Source of the DNA: Azadirachta indica
Taxonomy: Eukaryota > Streptophyta > Magnoliopsida > Sapindales > Meliaceae
DNA: 64,000 bases
Direction of reading: 5' to 3'
NCBI GenBank assembly: GCA_022749755.1
Contig: CM040451.1
Coordinates: 3,672,871-3,736,870 of the forward strand
Position 1 is the stretch's first letter, and each line of letters starts with the position of its first letter. A program made the translations under genes and the position numbers. Shown here in pieces: positions 55,180 to 64,000 of the stretch. Below the pieces are notes generated by a model. That model was not told where the DNA came from. It saw nothing but the letters and a program-made list of their open reading frames with translations, and ran no database searches.

Positions 55180-56950
55180 GGAGAAATTTCAATATCAACA
55201 TAGATAATATTTAATAACAAATTATAAAGAGTAAAATGTTAGTTAGAGCAATGACGGTAGAACTAATTGTGATGAAAATTCAATATTTAATTTGATTGTT
55301 TCCTTTTTCCTTTTTAGTTATGAAATATCAATAATTTCTTGCTCCCCTTACTAATAATTTTTTCCATTTTGCAATAATAGTTAAGTATAGAATATGGGAT
55401 AAAAGATTTATAAGTTCTTAAAGTTTAGATTATTTGATTGATTAATTTTAATAGTTTTAAAAATACTCATTAAAATCTTAATTTATTAAAAGATAATGAT
55501 TATATTCGATAAATAATACTTATTTAACAAAAGAACTATTAAATATTTAAAATTTAATAAACTATAATATATTTATTTAAAATACATTAATAAGTTAAAT
55601 AAATAAATATTCTTTTTTTAGCACATTAATATTATATATATATGTAATTTTATTCAAAAGATAATATAATCATATATTGTATTGTAATATATTTTAGAGA
55701 AAATACTTACAAGTTTTTAAGGTTTGGTTTATCAGTCTAATTAGTTATAATAATTTAAAAAATATTCATTAAAACCTTAATTTATTGTAAAATAATTATT
55801 GTATCACTATTTAATGAGAATTAAAAAAAAAAAATTATTTTAAACCCTTAACTAAAATTTAATGAAATAATAATAATAATAATAACAATAATGTATTATT
55901 TTATAATTATTAATAATTAAATATTTATTAATCTATTACAAGTATACAACCAAATCATAAATTTATTTATTTTATAATCATACAACAACAGACACATCGT
56001 AATAAAATTTTATTAATAATTAATTGATGATCTGCCTCCAACAACAAAAAACAGTTTTAAGTCCACTTCACATCATTATCTTCAATTTCAATTTATAAAC
56101 TTCCAAAAATAGCATATATGCATGTTCATATTATCAATAACAACAACATCAACATCAATAATAATAATAATAAATAAGGCAGATAAAATATCATATCAAT
56201 TTTTTTTTTTAAATCTTGAAAGCCGAATTAGATCAAATGATTCGATTCGGTTTTCAATTTGAAAATCGAAAAAAGACAATTGATAATATTAGAATATTTT
56301 AAAAAAGAAAGGTTCATGACATTTTTAAATTATTTTTGGGCCAATTAATCTTATTCATGGGTCAAGCTTTGTTAGAATGAATATTTCACAAGTTAAATTA
56401 TTTTTATTGAACAGTATTCAATAAAATTCTGGTTAAATGAAGATAGATTATCGAATTATTGCATAATAATGTAGACCAAAATGCCTTTTAGGAAAGGTCA
56501 TTCAAACCATTTTATAATAGTATTAGTGGAAATTTTCATTCAATATAATTATTTTATAATAACACTAATAAAAATATTAGTAATCCAAATTCACTTTGGG
56601 CCAATGTTCAGATGGGGTTATTCACTTTGGGCCACATAAAAGTAATCCAAACAAACTACTTAACTAATTAATAATAAATTACCACTTATAATAAATATTA
56701 GTAATAATAGTAATTCATTATCAATATTTATAGTCTCATAGGTACTAAAATTATATGAATTAATAATAATAATAATAATTAATTAGCAACTTGACAGAAA
56801 AATCTCAAACCAAATCCAAATATGCTCCAAAATCCAAATGTTATTGCATAGGGTATTTGAGTATTTGTATTGTACTTATAGGATGTCATATATTTTGGAC
56901 AAAAGATATTAAAGTGTGCAACTGAGATTTCAAATTTCTAATAAGATTTT
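55180..56950. other. AT-rich intergenic DNA
   Basis: Short (AAT)n microsatellites near 55868-55890, 56156-56172 and 56762-56780. Phrases such as 'gattcggttttcaatttgaa' (56240) hint at a decayed hAT-like MITE. No gene seen. Confidence 0.45.
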
Positions 56951-56954
56951 GAAG

Positions 56955-57025
56955 TATTTCTATTCATTATTGTTGTGCTTCATTATATGTTATATAATGA
57001 AGCACAACAACAATAAATAGAAATA
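56955..57025. repeat. 34-bp-stem inverted repeat with 3-nt loop
   Basis: The left arm 56955-56988 and right arm 56992-57025 are reverse complements with two mismatches, separated by GTT. The core arm reads TTGTTGTGCTTCATTATAT. Either strand would fold as a near-perfect hairpin. Confidence 0.9.
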
Positions 57026-57029
57026 TTAA

Positions 57030-57895
57030 GTTATTGATATATTTCTATTAAAATGAATATGCGTAAGTTTATTTCTCATTAGTTATTAAAATCTCATGTG
57101 TATTTACTTTTACATATGAAAAGACGAAGAAAGATTGTTTTATATATTCTTTTTATCTTCTCGCAACTACAATTGATGTCCTTATTAGTGATGATATTTT
57201 TATAATTAGTGGAGTTTATTCGAAAGCACAATAAAAGAAAAAAATTGGTAATTACAAGTTTGTTAACCACGAAACTTTCTTACATTACTTAAATAGTGTA
57301 GTAGGCAATAGTGACTCAATATATTAATTAACTAAAAATTGGTTTATCGATGAACATTTTATCTATTATATGAATTATTGCAATTAAACGAAAAGGTCGA
57401 AGGGAGATGGTTTGGTCAATGTAGAACAAATTTGTATGGTTTTATATAATCTCTGTTGTCATGTTCTAAATTCAAACAATTGGTAATAGACTTAGTCGAC
57501 CGAAAGAAAGTATTCTTAGATATTTTAACCTAGTGTTATACAAAGTATTACGATTACAAAATTGCTAACTAATGGTACTATAAGAGAGGTGTTTATTATT
57601 AGTTTCTTTCTCTTCTACTTCTATCAACTATAATACCTACACTCCTTATTAGTAGAGATGTAAATTTGTAATATTATATATATATATATATATATATAAT
57701 TAACTTAGTTTGGTAAATTAAATTTATTAATTTTTATAAATTAAAAAGCAAACTTGATGTCCAGAAGCCTTAATTATTGAAAGATACAAGCGTTTGGGAT
57801 TGACCCACGACTACAGACACCTAATCTACATTTTTGACTCCAATTCCTTCTTTATTTCTTTTCTTTCCACGGGGGCTTACTCCTTTTCTTTTATC
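57030..57895. other. AT-rich spacer
   Basis: A (TA)n tract at about 57676-57699. The last 100 bp before 57901 (pyrimidine-rich on the + strand) may be the 3' end of the transcript of the minus-strand ORF. No gene. Confidence 0.45.
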
Positions 57896-57900
57896 TGCTT

Positions 57901-58959
57901 CTACCGATGGTAAGCCGGCGGTACGTTCTTATTCACTTGAGTCACCGTTTCTTCATGTTCATTGACATCATCTTCACAAAAACCACATATGTGATCTCCT
58001 TTTCCTGTTTGCTGAGCCATGGAGCAATAAAGCTGTCTGGTGCTTTCTGAACAGTGTAGTTCGTTGATCATGAAAGCTGCTTCAAAATCAGCTGCTATAC
58101 CCCGGTCTTTTTCAGAGATGGGTTGACTGTAGTGACTCATAATTACTACCTTATTTTTCTTGTAATTAATCTTTACTTTAGAGTAAATGTTGATTTTCCT
58201 GAGCTCATAGTAAATTTGGTTTAACATATGGGCTCGTTCTTCATGTAATTGCTCCACGATTGGTTCTCTTGCTGCCAATATAATTGGCTTATCAGAAACT
58301 CTGACTTCCCTCACAAGTCCTATCTTTATCAAGTGATAGGGGCTCATTACTTTTCCTTCTGGTGTCCAATCAGGGATTGAACTGTAAAATGATAAATACA
58401 TTTTACTGTCTTCGGCCTTTAAGACTCTTGTCCTGAAATGTTCTACGGTTTTCTTCATTCCTTTCGGAAAATGTTCTAACTCAACCAAATTACTTGAAGG
58501 GTAGAGATGGTGAATAAGTCCTGCATTAAATAATTGATAAACTTTCTTCGGGTCTGAACCTTCAAGGAGGTTGTACTTGCTTCCTTTTACTCTATCGTCA
58601 GTAGTAAAGAACCTGTCTTCCTCTGCAGATTCTCCAGAGTGAATTCTTACAAAATTACTGAGATTAAACCATGTTTCTGGGTTAATTGCCTCAGCTGTTT
58701 CTGTCCTTGGCGTTTGTCCGAGTGAGACAAACCTGGGAATTGGTGGTTTTCCTTGTAGTTTCTTGGAGGATGAGCTTTCTTCTTCAGACGAACGCTTTCT
58801 TTTATTTTCCTGAGAGTAATTTGTCGATAAATTCATTTGGCGGTAATGCCGATTTTTAACTGATGGCCATAAAGATGCCGTCACCGCTGCTTCTCCCGAC
58901 GTCGGAGCAACGTGTTTTCTAAAGTTTGCTTCAGGCTCTTTCTTTGTCTTAAGAGACAT
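57901..58959 (-). CDS. Viroplasmin (caulimovirus P6/TAV)-like ORF of an endogenous pararetrovirus-like element
   Basis: An open frame of 352 codons, unusually long for this region. The N-terminal part is basic and Ser/Lys-rich (residues about 50-70), followed by a probable globular region and a C-terminal HICGFCEDD segment that may bind metal. Just upstream on the same strand (about 58960-59070), in another frame, lies a segment with a VLDGPHAGI motif and an Ala/Arg-rich helix, like the first half of a caulimovirus viroplasmin (P6-type) domain. The start of this ORF (TKKE region) looks like the second half of that domain, so a frame shift near 58957-58962 splits it. P6 proteins form inclusion bodies and reactivate translation. 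No reverse transcriptase, protease or coat gene is visible here, so it is an isolated fragment. A host gene with this domain is the alternative. Confidence 0.5.
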   Translation of the reverse strand: MSLKTKKEPEANFRKHVAPTSGEAAVTASLWPSVKNRHYRQMNLSTNYSQENKRKRSSEEESSSSKKLQGKPPIPRFVSLGQTPRTETAEAINPETWFNLSNFVRIHSGESAEEDRFFTTDDRVKGSKYNLLEGSDPKKVYQLFNAGLIHHLYPSSNLVELEHFPKGMKKTVEHFRTRVLKAEDSKMYLSFYSSIPDWTPEGKVMSPYHLIKIGLVREVRVSDKPIILAAREPIVEQLHEERAHMLNQIYYELRKINIYSKVKINYKKNKVVIMSHYSQPISEKDRGIAADFEAAFMINELHCSESTRQLYCSMAQQTGKGDHICGFCEDDVNEHEETVTQVNKNVPPAYHR

Positions 58960-59130
58960 GTGGGTCGGTCACACCACTAATAAGTCTTGTTACTGCTCTT
59001 GCTGCTTCAGGCCTTGTGCTACAGATTCCTGCATGAGGACCATCCAAAACAACAGAAAATTTTGAGTTTCGCTCTTACTTCTATTTTTCAACCTAAAATC
59101 TTCTTCAAACTTTTCGACAACACTTCTACT

Positions 59131-59855
59131 TAGGATAAACTCACCTGATCTGAATTTTTGAAAATATTAGACCGAATTTGAAAGTTTTAAACTTCAATAT
59201 TTTAAAACTGAATCAGACTAAATTGAAAGAAAAATCAAATTGAATCGATTATACAATAAAAATGAATTAAAACCGAATTGATCCATTCAATTTTTAAATA
59301 AATTTATTATTTTTAAAAAATTTTTAATTTAATAAATGATATCATTTATATTAAGATAATAAAACGACTTCATTTTTATCTAAAAATATTTTAAAAAGTA
59401 AATTAAGTCTGATTCAATTTTTTTTTAATAAAAATTAAAACCGAATAAAAAATTTTAAATTTGATAATTTTAAAACTGAATCTGACTAAATAGAGAAAAA
59501 AATCAAATCGAATCGAATCAATTATACAATAAAAATAAATTAAAATCGAATTAATCGATTTAATTTTCAAATTAGTTCCATCTTAAAATAAATTTATTAT
59601 TTTTAAAAATTTTTTAATTTAATAAAATTACATCATTTTATATTAAAACAATAAAATGACATTATTTTTATTTTAAAATATTAAAAAAAATAATAAATTA
59701 AATTCAGTCTAAACTTTTTAACAAAATTTAAAACGTTCCAAAAATTTTAAATTTTTATTTTAAAAATTAAAATTAGATCAAATTATAAAAAATACCGAAT
59801 TAAACCTGTCAAATTCGGTCCAATCTAGTTGAAACCGATTTTTCTACCCGCCCTA
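59131..59855. mobile_element. hAT-type MITE with perfect 8-bp target duplication, inserted in the pararetrovirus-like element
   Basis: A 725-bp element between CTTCTACT (59123-59130) and CTTCTACT (59856-59863). Both ends begin TAGG; the right end reads TTTTTCTACCCGCCCTA, as in elements A-C. The interior is a roughly 265-bp direct repeat (two units starting near 59200 and 59465, each with 'attatacaataaaaat'). Confidence 0.9.
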
Positions 59856-59863
59856 CTTCTACT

Positions 59864-60300
59864 CGTATTAACAAAACAATAATTGCTTCCCCAAACATTG
59901 AATATAAACAAGATTCGTAAGCTATCGGGTTCAGATGTTAGGCCTGTGGGTGTTGGGGTTCCATTACGTACTTCTTCTTTATCCTCCGATTCTGACAGCT
60001 GCTTATGGCCGTTGTTTTCCATCGCCTGCTTACTTGACCGGCGCTCTAAGCCAATCCATGGCCCTGTTCAAAATCCTGCCTGTTGCTTATGAATCTTAAT
60101 ATGCTTGAGACTGCTGCTCTGAGCCGATCAATACTCATCGTCAAAGACTGACATACTGTATGAACCTCTTAATAAGTCTACTCAGAGATATTACTGAATG
60201 AAAATTTTATTTCTGGGAATGGAAAGGTCACAAGAGTGTTGAGAGAGTTGAGATTATGGTAGGCGATGAACGATGAATGCAAATGAAATATAAAACTCCT
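59864..60300 (-). promoter_or_regulatory. Pararetrovirus-like promoter, leader and short frames
   Basis: On the minus strand, 'ccaatataaggagttttat' (about 60285-60306), followed soon by TTTCATTTGC, is strikingly like the CaMV 35S TATA region and start. Downstream come a pyrimidine-rich leader, a short frame ending near 60040 and an overlapping frame starting with ATG at 60020-60022 (about 65 codons, acidic). Close-packed overlapping frames suit a viral intergenic/leader region. It lies upstream of the viroplasmin-like ORF, separated from it by the MITE. Confidence 0.4.
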
Positions 60301-60351
60301 TATATTGGCAGAGAAGCCTCAATTATTGAAATGAAAAAGTACAATTAAAGT

Positions 60352-60352
<1 letters not shown>

Positions 60353-60394
<42 letters not shown>
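60353..60394 (+). repeat. Homopolymer of 42 C
   Basis: An uninterrupted C run in a strongly AT-rich context. The listed length depends on sequencing and assembly of a homopolymer and may be wrong, or the run may mark a gap-closing artefact. Confidence 0.9.
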
Positions 60395-60397
<3 letters not shown>

Positions 60398-60900
60398 TAG
60401 ATGAAAATTATTATATTTATTCCCTAATAATTAAAAAAAATTCTTAAATTTTCTCACGATCAAGATTTTTCTATTTAATTAATAGAAAAAATATGCTTTT
60501 ACTTAAATGCCTCTGACATTATTTCTGACGATGATCGTAATAAAAGGTAATTTGATGTGAAGAATAATAATATAATATATTATTATATAAAAAAAAATAA
60601 TATAAAATTATTATATATAAATATAAATATAAATATATAAATAAGAATAAGAAAACAGATATAACTTTATAAATTAATTAATTCTTTTTATTTCTACAAA
60701 TTGTGAAATCATACTCAGAATTTGTCTCCCAACACCTGCATCCGTTAATGTAAGGTAAATATCTATTTTGTTCATAAAAAGCAAGTTTTTTCTCTGTAGA
60801 ATATTAACAAGAGGGGGGGTTTTAATATTTTTTGAAGTATTAGGGGATATCTATAATACTTTACATCTAACAGGGGGTATTTGTAGTTTGCCCACATTGA
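60395..60900. other. AT-rich spacer with G-rich patches
   Basis: Contains 'gagggggggtttt' (about 60812) and 'acagggggtatttgtagttt' (about 60869-60888), phrases common at the edges of plant transposons. The part 60530-60610 resembles 61425-61500. No gene. Confidence 0.4.
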
Positions 60901-60949
60901 AAAGATGAAAGTGGCTTGATGAACACGCCACTTCCTTGTTACGCCAGTT

Positions 60950-61245
60950 CCTTCTTGCCTTCCCTCCCAAGCCTGAGCTTAAATAGTTTTCTGTTCATTT
61001 CACTTTCTTCGAGGTCATTAAAATCCTTCTTTTCACAGAAATCACGTGTGATTTTTCTTGTTTTGGTGGGCCATAAAGCAAGTCATGGGCGTTCATTTAT
61101 TATCCTTCTGCTGTGCAATCACGGATTAATTTGTAAAATGATAAATACATTTTACTATTGCGGTGTTTTAAGACTCTCGTCCTGAAATGTTTTATGGTTT
61201 TCTTTGAATTCTTTGGGGAAAATGTTTTAACTCAATTATTCCCCC
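60950..61245 (-). pseudogene. Second, decayed copy of the viroplasmin-like ORF
   Basis: At least 61085-61245 aligns to 58330-58490 in the same orientation: 'gtaaaatgataaatacattttact', 'aagactct(c/t)gtcctgaaatgtt' and 'ggaaaatgtt(c/t)taactcaa' (each read in parts). In-frame stops and substitutions show decay. It ends abruptly near 61245. It lies upstream (in the minus direction) of the 35S-like promoter. Confidence 0.7.
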
Positions 61246-61249
61246 ACTT

Positions 61250-61670
61250 ACATATACAAGAATATAAATATAAATATTTAATAAAATATTACACTTATGT
61301 CTCGAAACTTAATTTCAACTCTTTTTTGTTTGATTAAGGGAATTTATTTGATTTTTTTAATGCCTTAATTTGATATTATTTTGTTCTTAATAATTATTTT
61401 CAGGATTACTTGTTATGATACTAAGAAAAAGATGATTTGATATAAAAGATAATAATATGATATACTGTTATATGATAAAAAAATAAAAAAAAAATATTAT
61501 TATATAATAAAAAATAAAATAAATATAAATATAAATAAAATTAAAAATGTAAATGTAAATATAAATATAAATATAGATATCAATATAGATTAAAAATATA
61601 GGTATAGATTTAGATATAAATTAAATATAAATAAAAATGTTAGGAAAATACTTAAGACCATATGGCATAA
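61250..61670. other. AT-rich spacer with ATAAATATAA-type repeats
   Basis: A simple A/T array at 61500-61640 ('aaatataaat' variants). Nothing else seen. Confidence 0.6.
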
Positions 61671-61674
61671 AGTA

Positions 61675-62203
61675 CTTAAAATACTGGAATGGTGGGATGC
61701 GAGGGTCGGTATAACCCTATTTAAGGTTAGGCAAAGGAATGTGTTTAGGGATAATCATTCTAATATGATACTCAGCTTTCCCTAACCAAGTTGAGTAGGT
61801 TTACGTTGGTTGGCCCTAATAGGTCTAGGTCTGGGATGACTTTCCACTCGGTCCTCTAGACCTCACTGTGGCGGTGATGGTATTCCAAGATTAGCACACA
61901 AGTATGATATCATTTGCTTGAACTGAGCCTTAGTCTCGGCCAACACTTTTTTGTCCTTAGCCTTTTTGGCAGGAGGTCCTAGGTCATTATCACCTTACCC
62001 TTTCTCCTTCAAGCTGACTCCGTTACCAATTTTCCTCTATTCTATCTCTCAATGATCTTACGAGGTACTTAACTCATTGACTAGCAGTTATTGTGGCTAG
62101 GCTCTCGAGTATGTTCCCAACCACCTTTCCTTGAAGCTTCAGATATCAACATATAGCTCCTCTGGCGAGCACGTAAGTTGTAAGAAGACTTCTCGATCTA
62201 GTT
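61675..62203 (-). mobile_element. Gypsy (Tat-like) element, 5' part of internal region
   Basis: Sharp rise in GC compared with flanks. It lies directly downstream (minus strand) of the primer-binding site. No long open frame remains; decayed 5'-UTR/gag DNA is expected here. The left edge at about 61675 is where AT-rich DNA resumes, so the element is truncated. Confidence 0.5.
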
Positions 62204-62220
62204 CCCCATAGACGACACCA
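62204..62220 (-). other. Primer-binding site of the Gypsy element
   Basis: The minus strand reads TGGTGTCGTCTATGGGG, a degenerate form of the TGGCGCCGTCTGTGGGG site used by Tat-lineage elements. It lies 4 bp from the LTR end (CA at 62225-62226, minus strand). Confidence 0.65.
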
Positions 62221-62224
62221 CTAT

Positions 62225-63855
62225 TGATGCATTATTTTTGCTCACTCGCAATAGATCTAAATGTAGGTCTAAATGTTTCTGACATGGTCAATCGGACCAT
62301 ACAAGGTCTTCATTTCTAGGAAATGAGCGACATGGTCAAAAATTAGGCCAAAGAAAAGTTGGCTAGAGGTCTTCTGAAATGGTGAATAGACGTTACTTGC
62401 TAGTCATAGAATTGCTCCATTCTACCTCTCAGGTTTTAAATAGTCTTAAACCCAAGATTCTGCCAAATTACTCCACAAACCCCTTGTAAGATAAAATAAA
62501 GGTAAAATAAAGGTTGCATTTCTAGCAACCTTTCTTCAATGCTTAAATCAACTCTTATCAGAGAGTAGATTTGAAGGACATAAGTATTGCCCTTCATATG
62601 TGTATGAAAATAAAATGTTAAAAATAGATTGAAGTTTAGAAAGGTCTGCCAAGACCAAGGTTTTTTACCCCATTAGAGAGAATAATCATGAAGAGCTGTT
62701 CATGGATAGTTAATAAGGCATTAATGGAGGACAAAATGGACATGAGGAATGTTCTACTTACCTTAAACCTAGGGAAAAAATATGTTTATATAAGGAGGCA
62801 AGGCTGGGCAGTGATTGGCTAATGTATTTTGCACTATACTTCCTCAACCTGGTACACGTGGAGCTTACCCATTTAACCTTGATAGTGCCATATGACGGGC
62901 CCAGATTAGTGATTTGTATATCATCAAACACTCTTGCACCACGTGGTTTGATCTTATTGGACTAAGGGATTTGGTTATCCCCTACTTTCCAACAACAAGG
63001 TCCTATTCGACCTTGAGCTAGCCTATAGTCTCCCTCTAGCTGGCAGCTGATCCCTACCCTACTACCTGGCATTTGGTAAACTCAAAATGCTCCCTGTCTC
63101 TTAACAGATTCGGATGTTGTTTTCTCTCACTTTTTAGTGGTTTCCTACACGAAATTTCTAAGTGCAAGTCCTTATATGAAGTAAGCTTAGGTCGCATCGA
63201 CCTAGTCTTTGGTGTACTTGGATATTTGGGCATCTTTGCTCCTTGGTGTACCTGGATACTTAGGCATCCTTCATCTCTTGCTAACAAAGGTAGAATGCTT
63301 AGCATCAAGTCATTTGAAGTAGATTTATAGATAACTCAAGGTGCAAATAGAGAATTGAGGGCACTTTTCTAGCCCTCTTCTATGTGCTGTTGTATATGAC
63401 CACGTTTATTATATACGCCACAATATATGATCGCATTTTTCATATATGCCACGATATATGATCACATGAACATTTCTATATGTGCCACAGTATATAATCA
63501 CGTAGACATTTCCATATGTGCCATAGTATATGATCACATGGGCATTTTCACATGTGCCACGGTATATGGTCACGTGGGCATTTTCACACGTGCTACTGTA
63601 TATAGTCAAGTGGGAATTTTCATCCGTCCTATGGTATATAGTCACAAGGAGTGTTATTAACAAATGGCAAATACTCTGATAAGACATAACAGGGAGCCCA
63701 ACTTAAGGTAGGTCTTACCTAACTACATTCGACCTAATTCTCTACTTGCTCTACATCAAGCTAGTTGCAAGGTACATCATCTCACTTGGTGCTGACTAAA
63801 GCTATCACAAGCCCATATTTTGCCACGTGTCCAGTTATATTTTTCCCTATAACAT
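62225..63855 (-). mobile_element. Gypsy (Tat-like) 5' LTR
   Basis: On the minus strand it starts TGTTATAGGG at 63855 and ends CA at 62225, about 1.63 kb, followed by a primer-binding site. It contains the minisatellite at 63393-63655 in its upstream (U3) part and a 32-bp doublet ('ttggtgtac(t/c)tggata') at about 63210-63272. The outer border is inferred from the TG end only; no partner LTR is in the window. Confidence 0.55.
63393..63655. repeat. 36-bp minisatellite in the LTR (about 7 units)
   Basis: Units begin TATATGATCAC or close variants and end TGTGCCAC(A/G)G. The first two are about 31 bp, the next five 36 bp. Several hold an ACGTG core. As 36 is a multiple of three, both strands show long frames with a 12-residue period (for example around NAHVTIYRGTCE); these are by-products, not genes. 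Confidence 0.85.
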
Positions 63856-64000
63856 TAACCATTCAAATTTGTGTAAGTTAAATATTGAAATAAAAAATTA
63901 AAAAATGATACTTAACATTATCAATTTATCCATACTTTTTGGTAATATTTAGTTCAAAATCTTAGAAACAATTTTTATTTATTAGACTAACATATATTTT
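63856..64000. other. AT-rich end of window
   Basis: Flank of the Gypsy LTR. No feature seen. Confidence 0.5.

Noticed and set aside
55868..56780. (AAT)n stretches as possible matrix-attachment or origin sequence
   Set aside because: Such tracts occur throughout this AT-rich window and nothing sets these apart.
63393..63655. Possible CRISPR-like array
   Set aside because: Units are contiguous without unique spacers and the DNA is eukaryotic; it is a minisatellite.
63409..63687. Long frames on both strands with a 12-residue repeat
   Set aside because: By-product of the 36-bp minisatellite; substitutions do not favour either frame and they lie inside an LTR.

Overview
This is eukaryotic nuclear DNA from a flowering plant, almost certainly a eudicot. 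It is very AT-rich, its genes carry many GT-AG introns, and MITEs, LTR retrotransposon relics and pararetrovirus-like DNA lie between them. The gene families present (ankyrin/PGG membrane proteins, delta-COP, a B-sister-like MADS-box gene) are all typical of angiosperms. I suspect a woody rosid such as Citrus, but the window alone cannot prove that. No bacterial features, rRNA, tRNA or CRISPR arrays were seen.

Layout. (1) 1-12.6 kb: AT-rich DNA with local duplications, then an ITN1-like ankyrin-repeat/PGG-domain gene on the + strand. It has two alternative leader exons (ending 4578 and 5266) and coding exons from 7041 to 12291. All splice sites look good, but two small indels break the reading frame. 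(2) 12.6-29 kb: a graveyard of relatives of this gene at 12.65-14.86, 21.66-22.25, 26.26-26.38 and 26.67-29.0 kb. A SIRE-like Copia LTR (15650-16867) and several MITEs are interspersed. (3) 18.4-41.5 kb: a large direct tandem segmental duplication. The downstream copy carries an intact delta-COP (coatomer subunit delta) gene on the minus strand, with 11 coding exons and 531 codons plus stop. The upstream copy carries the same gene split into a 3' part (20.69-21.66 kb) and a 5'/middle part (30.05-30.95 kb), with about 8.4 kb of ankyrin/PGG relics between them.

(4) 41.5-47.1 kb: AT-rich DNA with TIR-like repeats. (5) 47.1-50.3 kb: a complete six-exon MIKC-type MADS-box gene on the minus strand, probably of the B-sister (TT16/ABS) clade, with four diverged repeats in intron 1. 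(6) 50.7-57.8 kb: a 1.65-kb tandem duplication, a GAA microsatellite, an ACGT-core cluster and a 34-bp-stem hairpin. (7) 57.9-61.3 kb: a fragment of an endogenous pararetrovirus-like element on the minus strand (viroplasmin/P6-type ORF, CaMV-35S-like TATA region, a second decayed ORF copy). It is interrupted by a hAT MITE with a perfect 8-bp target duplication and lies next to a run of 42 C. (8) 61.7-63.9 kb: the LTR, primer-binding site and start of the internal region of a Ty3/Gypsy (Tat-like) element on the minus strand, with a 36-bp minisatellite in the LTR.

The working genes are independent housekeeping or developmental genes: vesicle coat (delta-COP), membrane signalling (ankyrin/PGG) and ovule/seed-coat identity (MADS). 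The most informative part of the window is structural: it records how duplication, MITE-associated recombination and gene-family expansion broke one copy of an essential gene while leaving the other intact.
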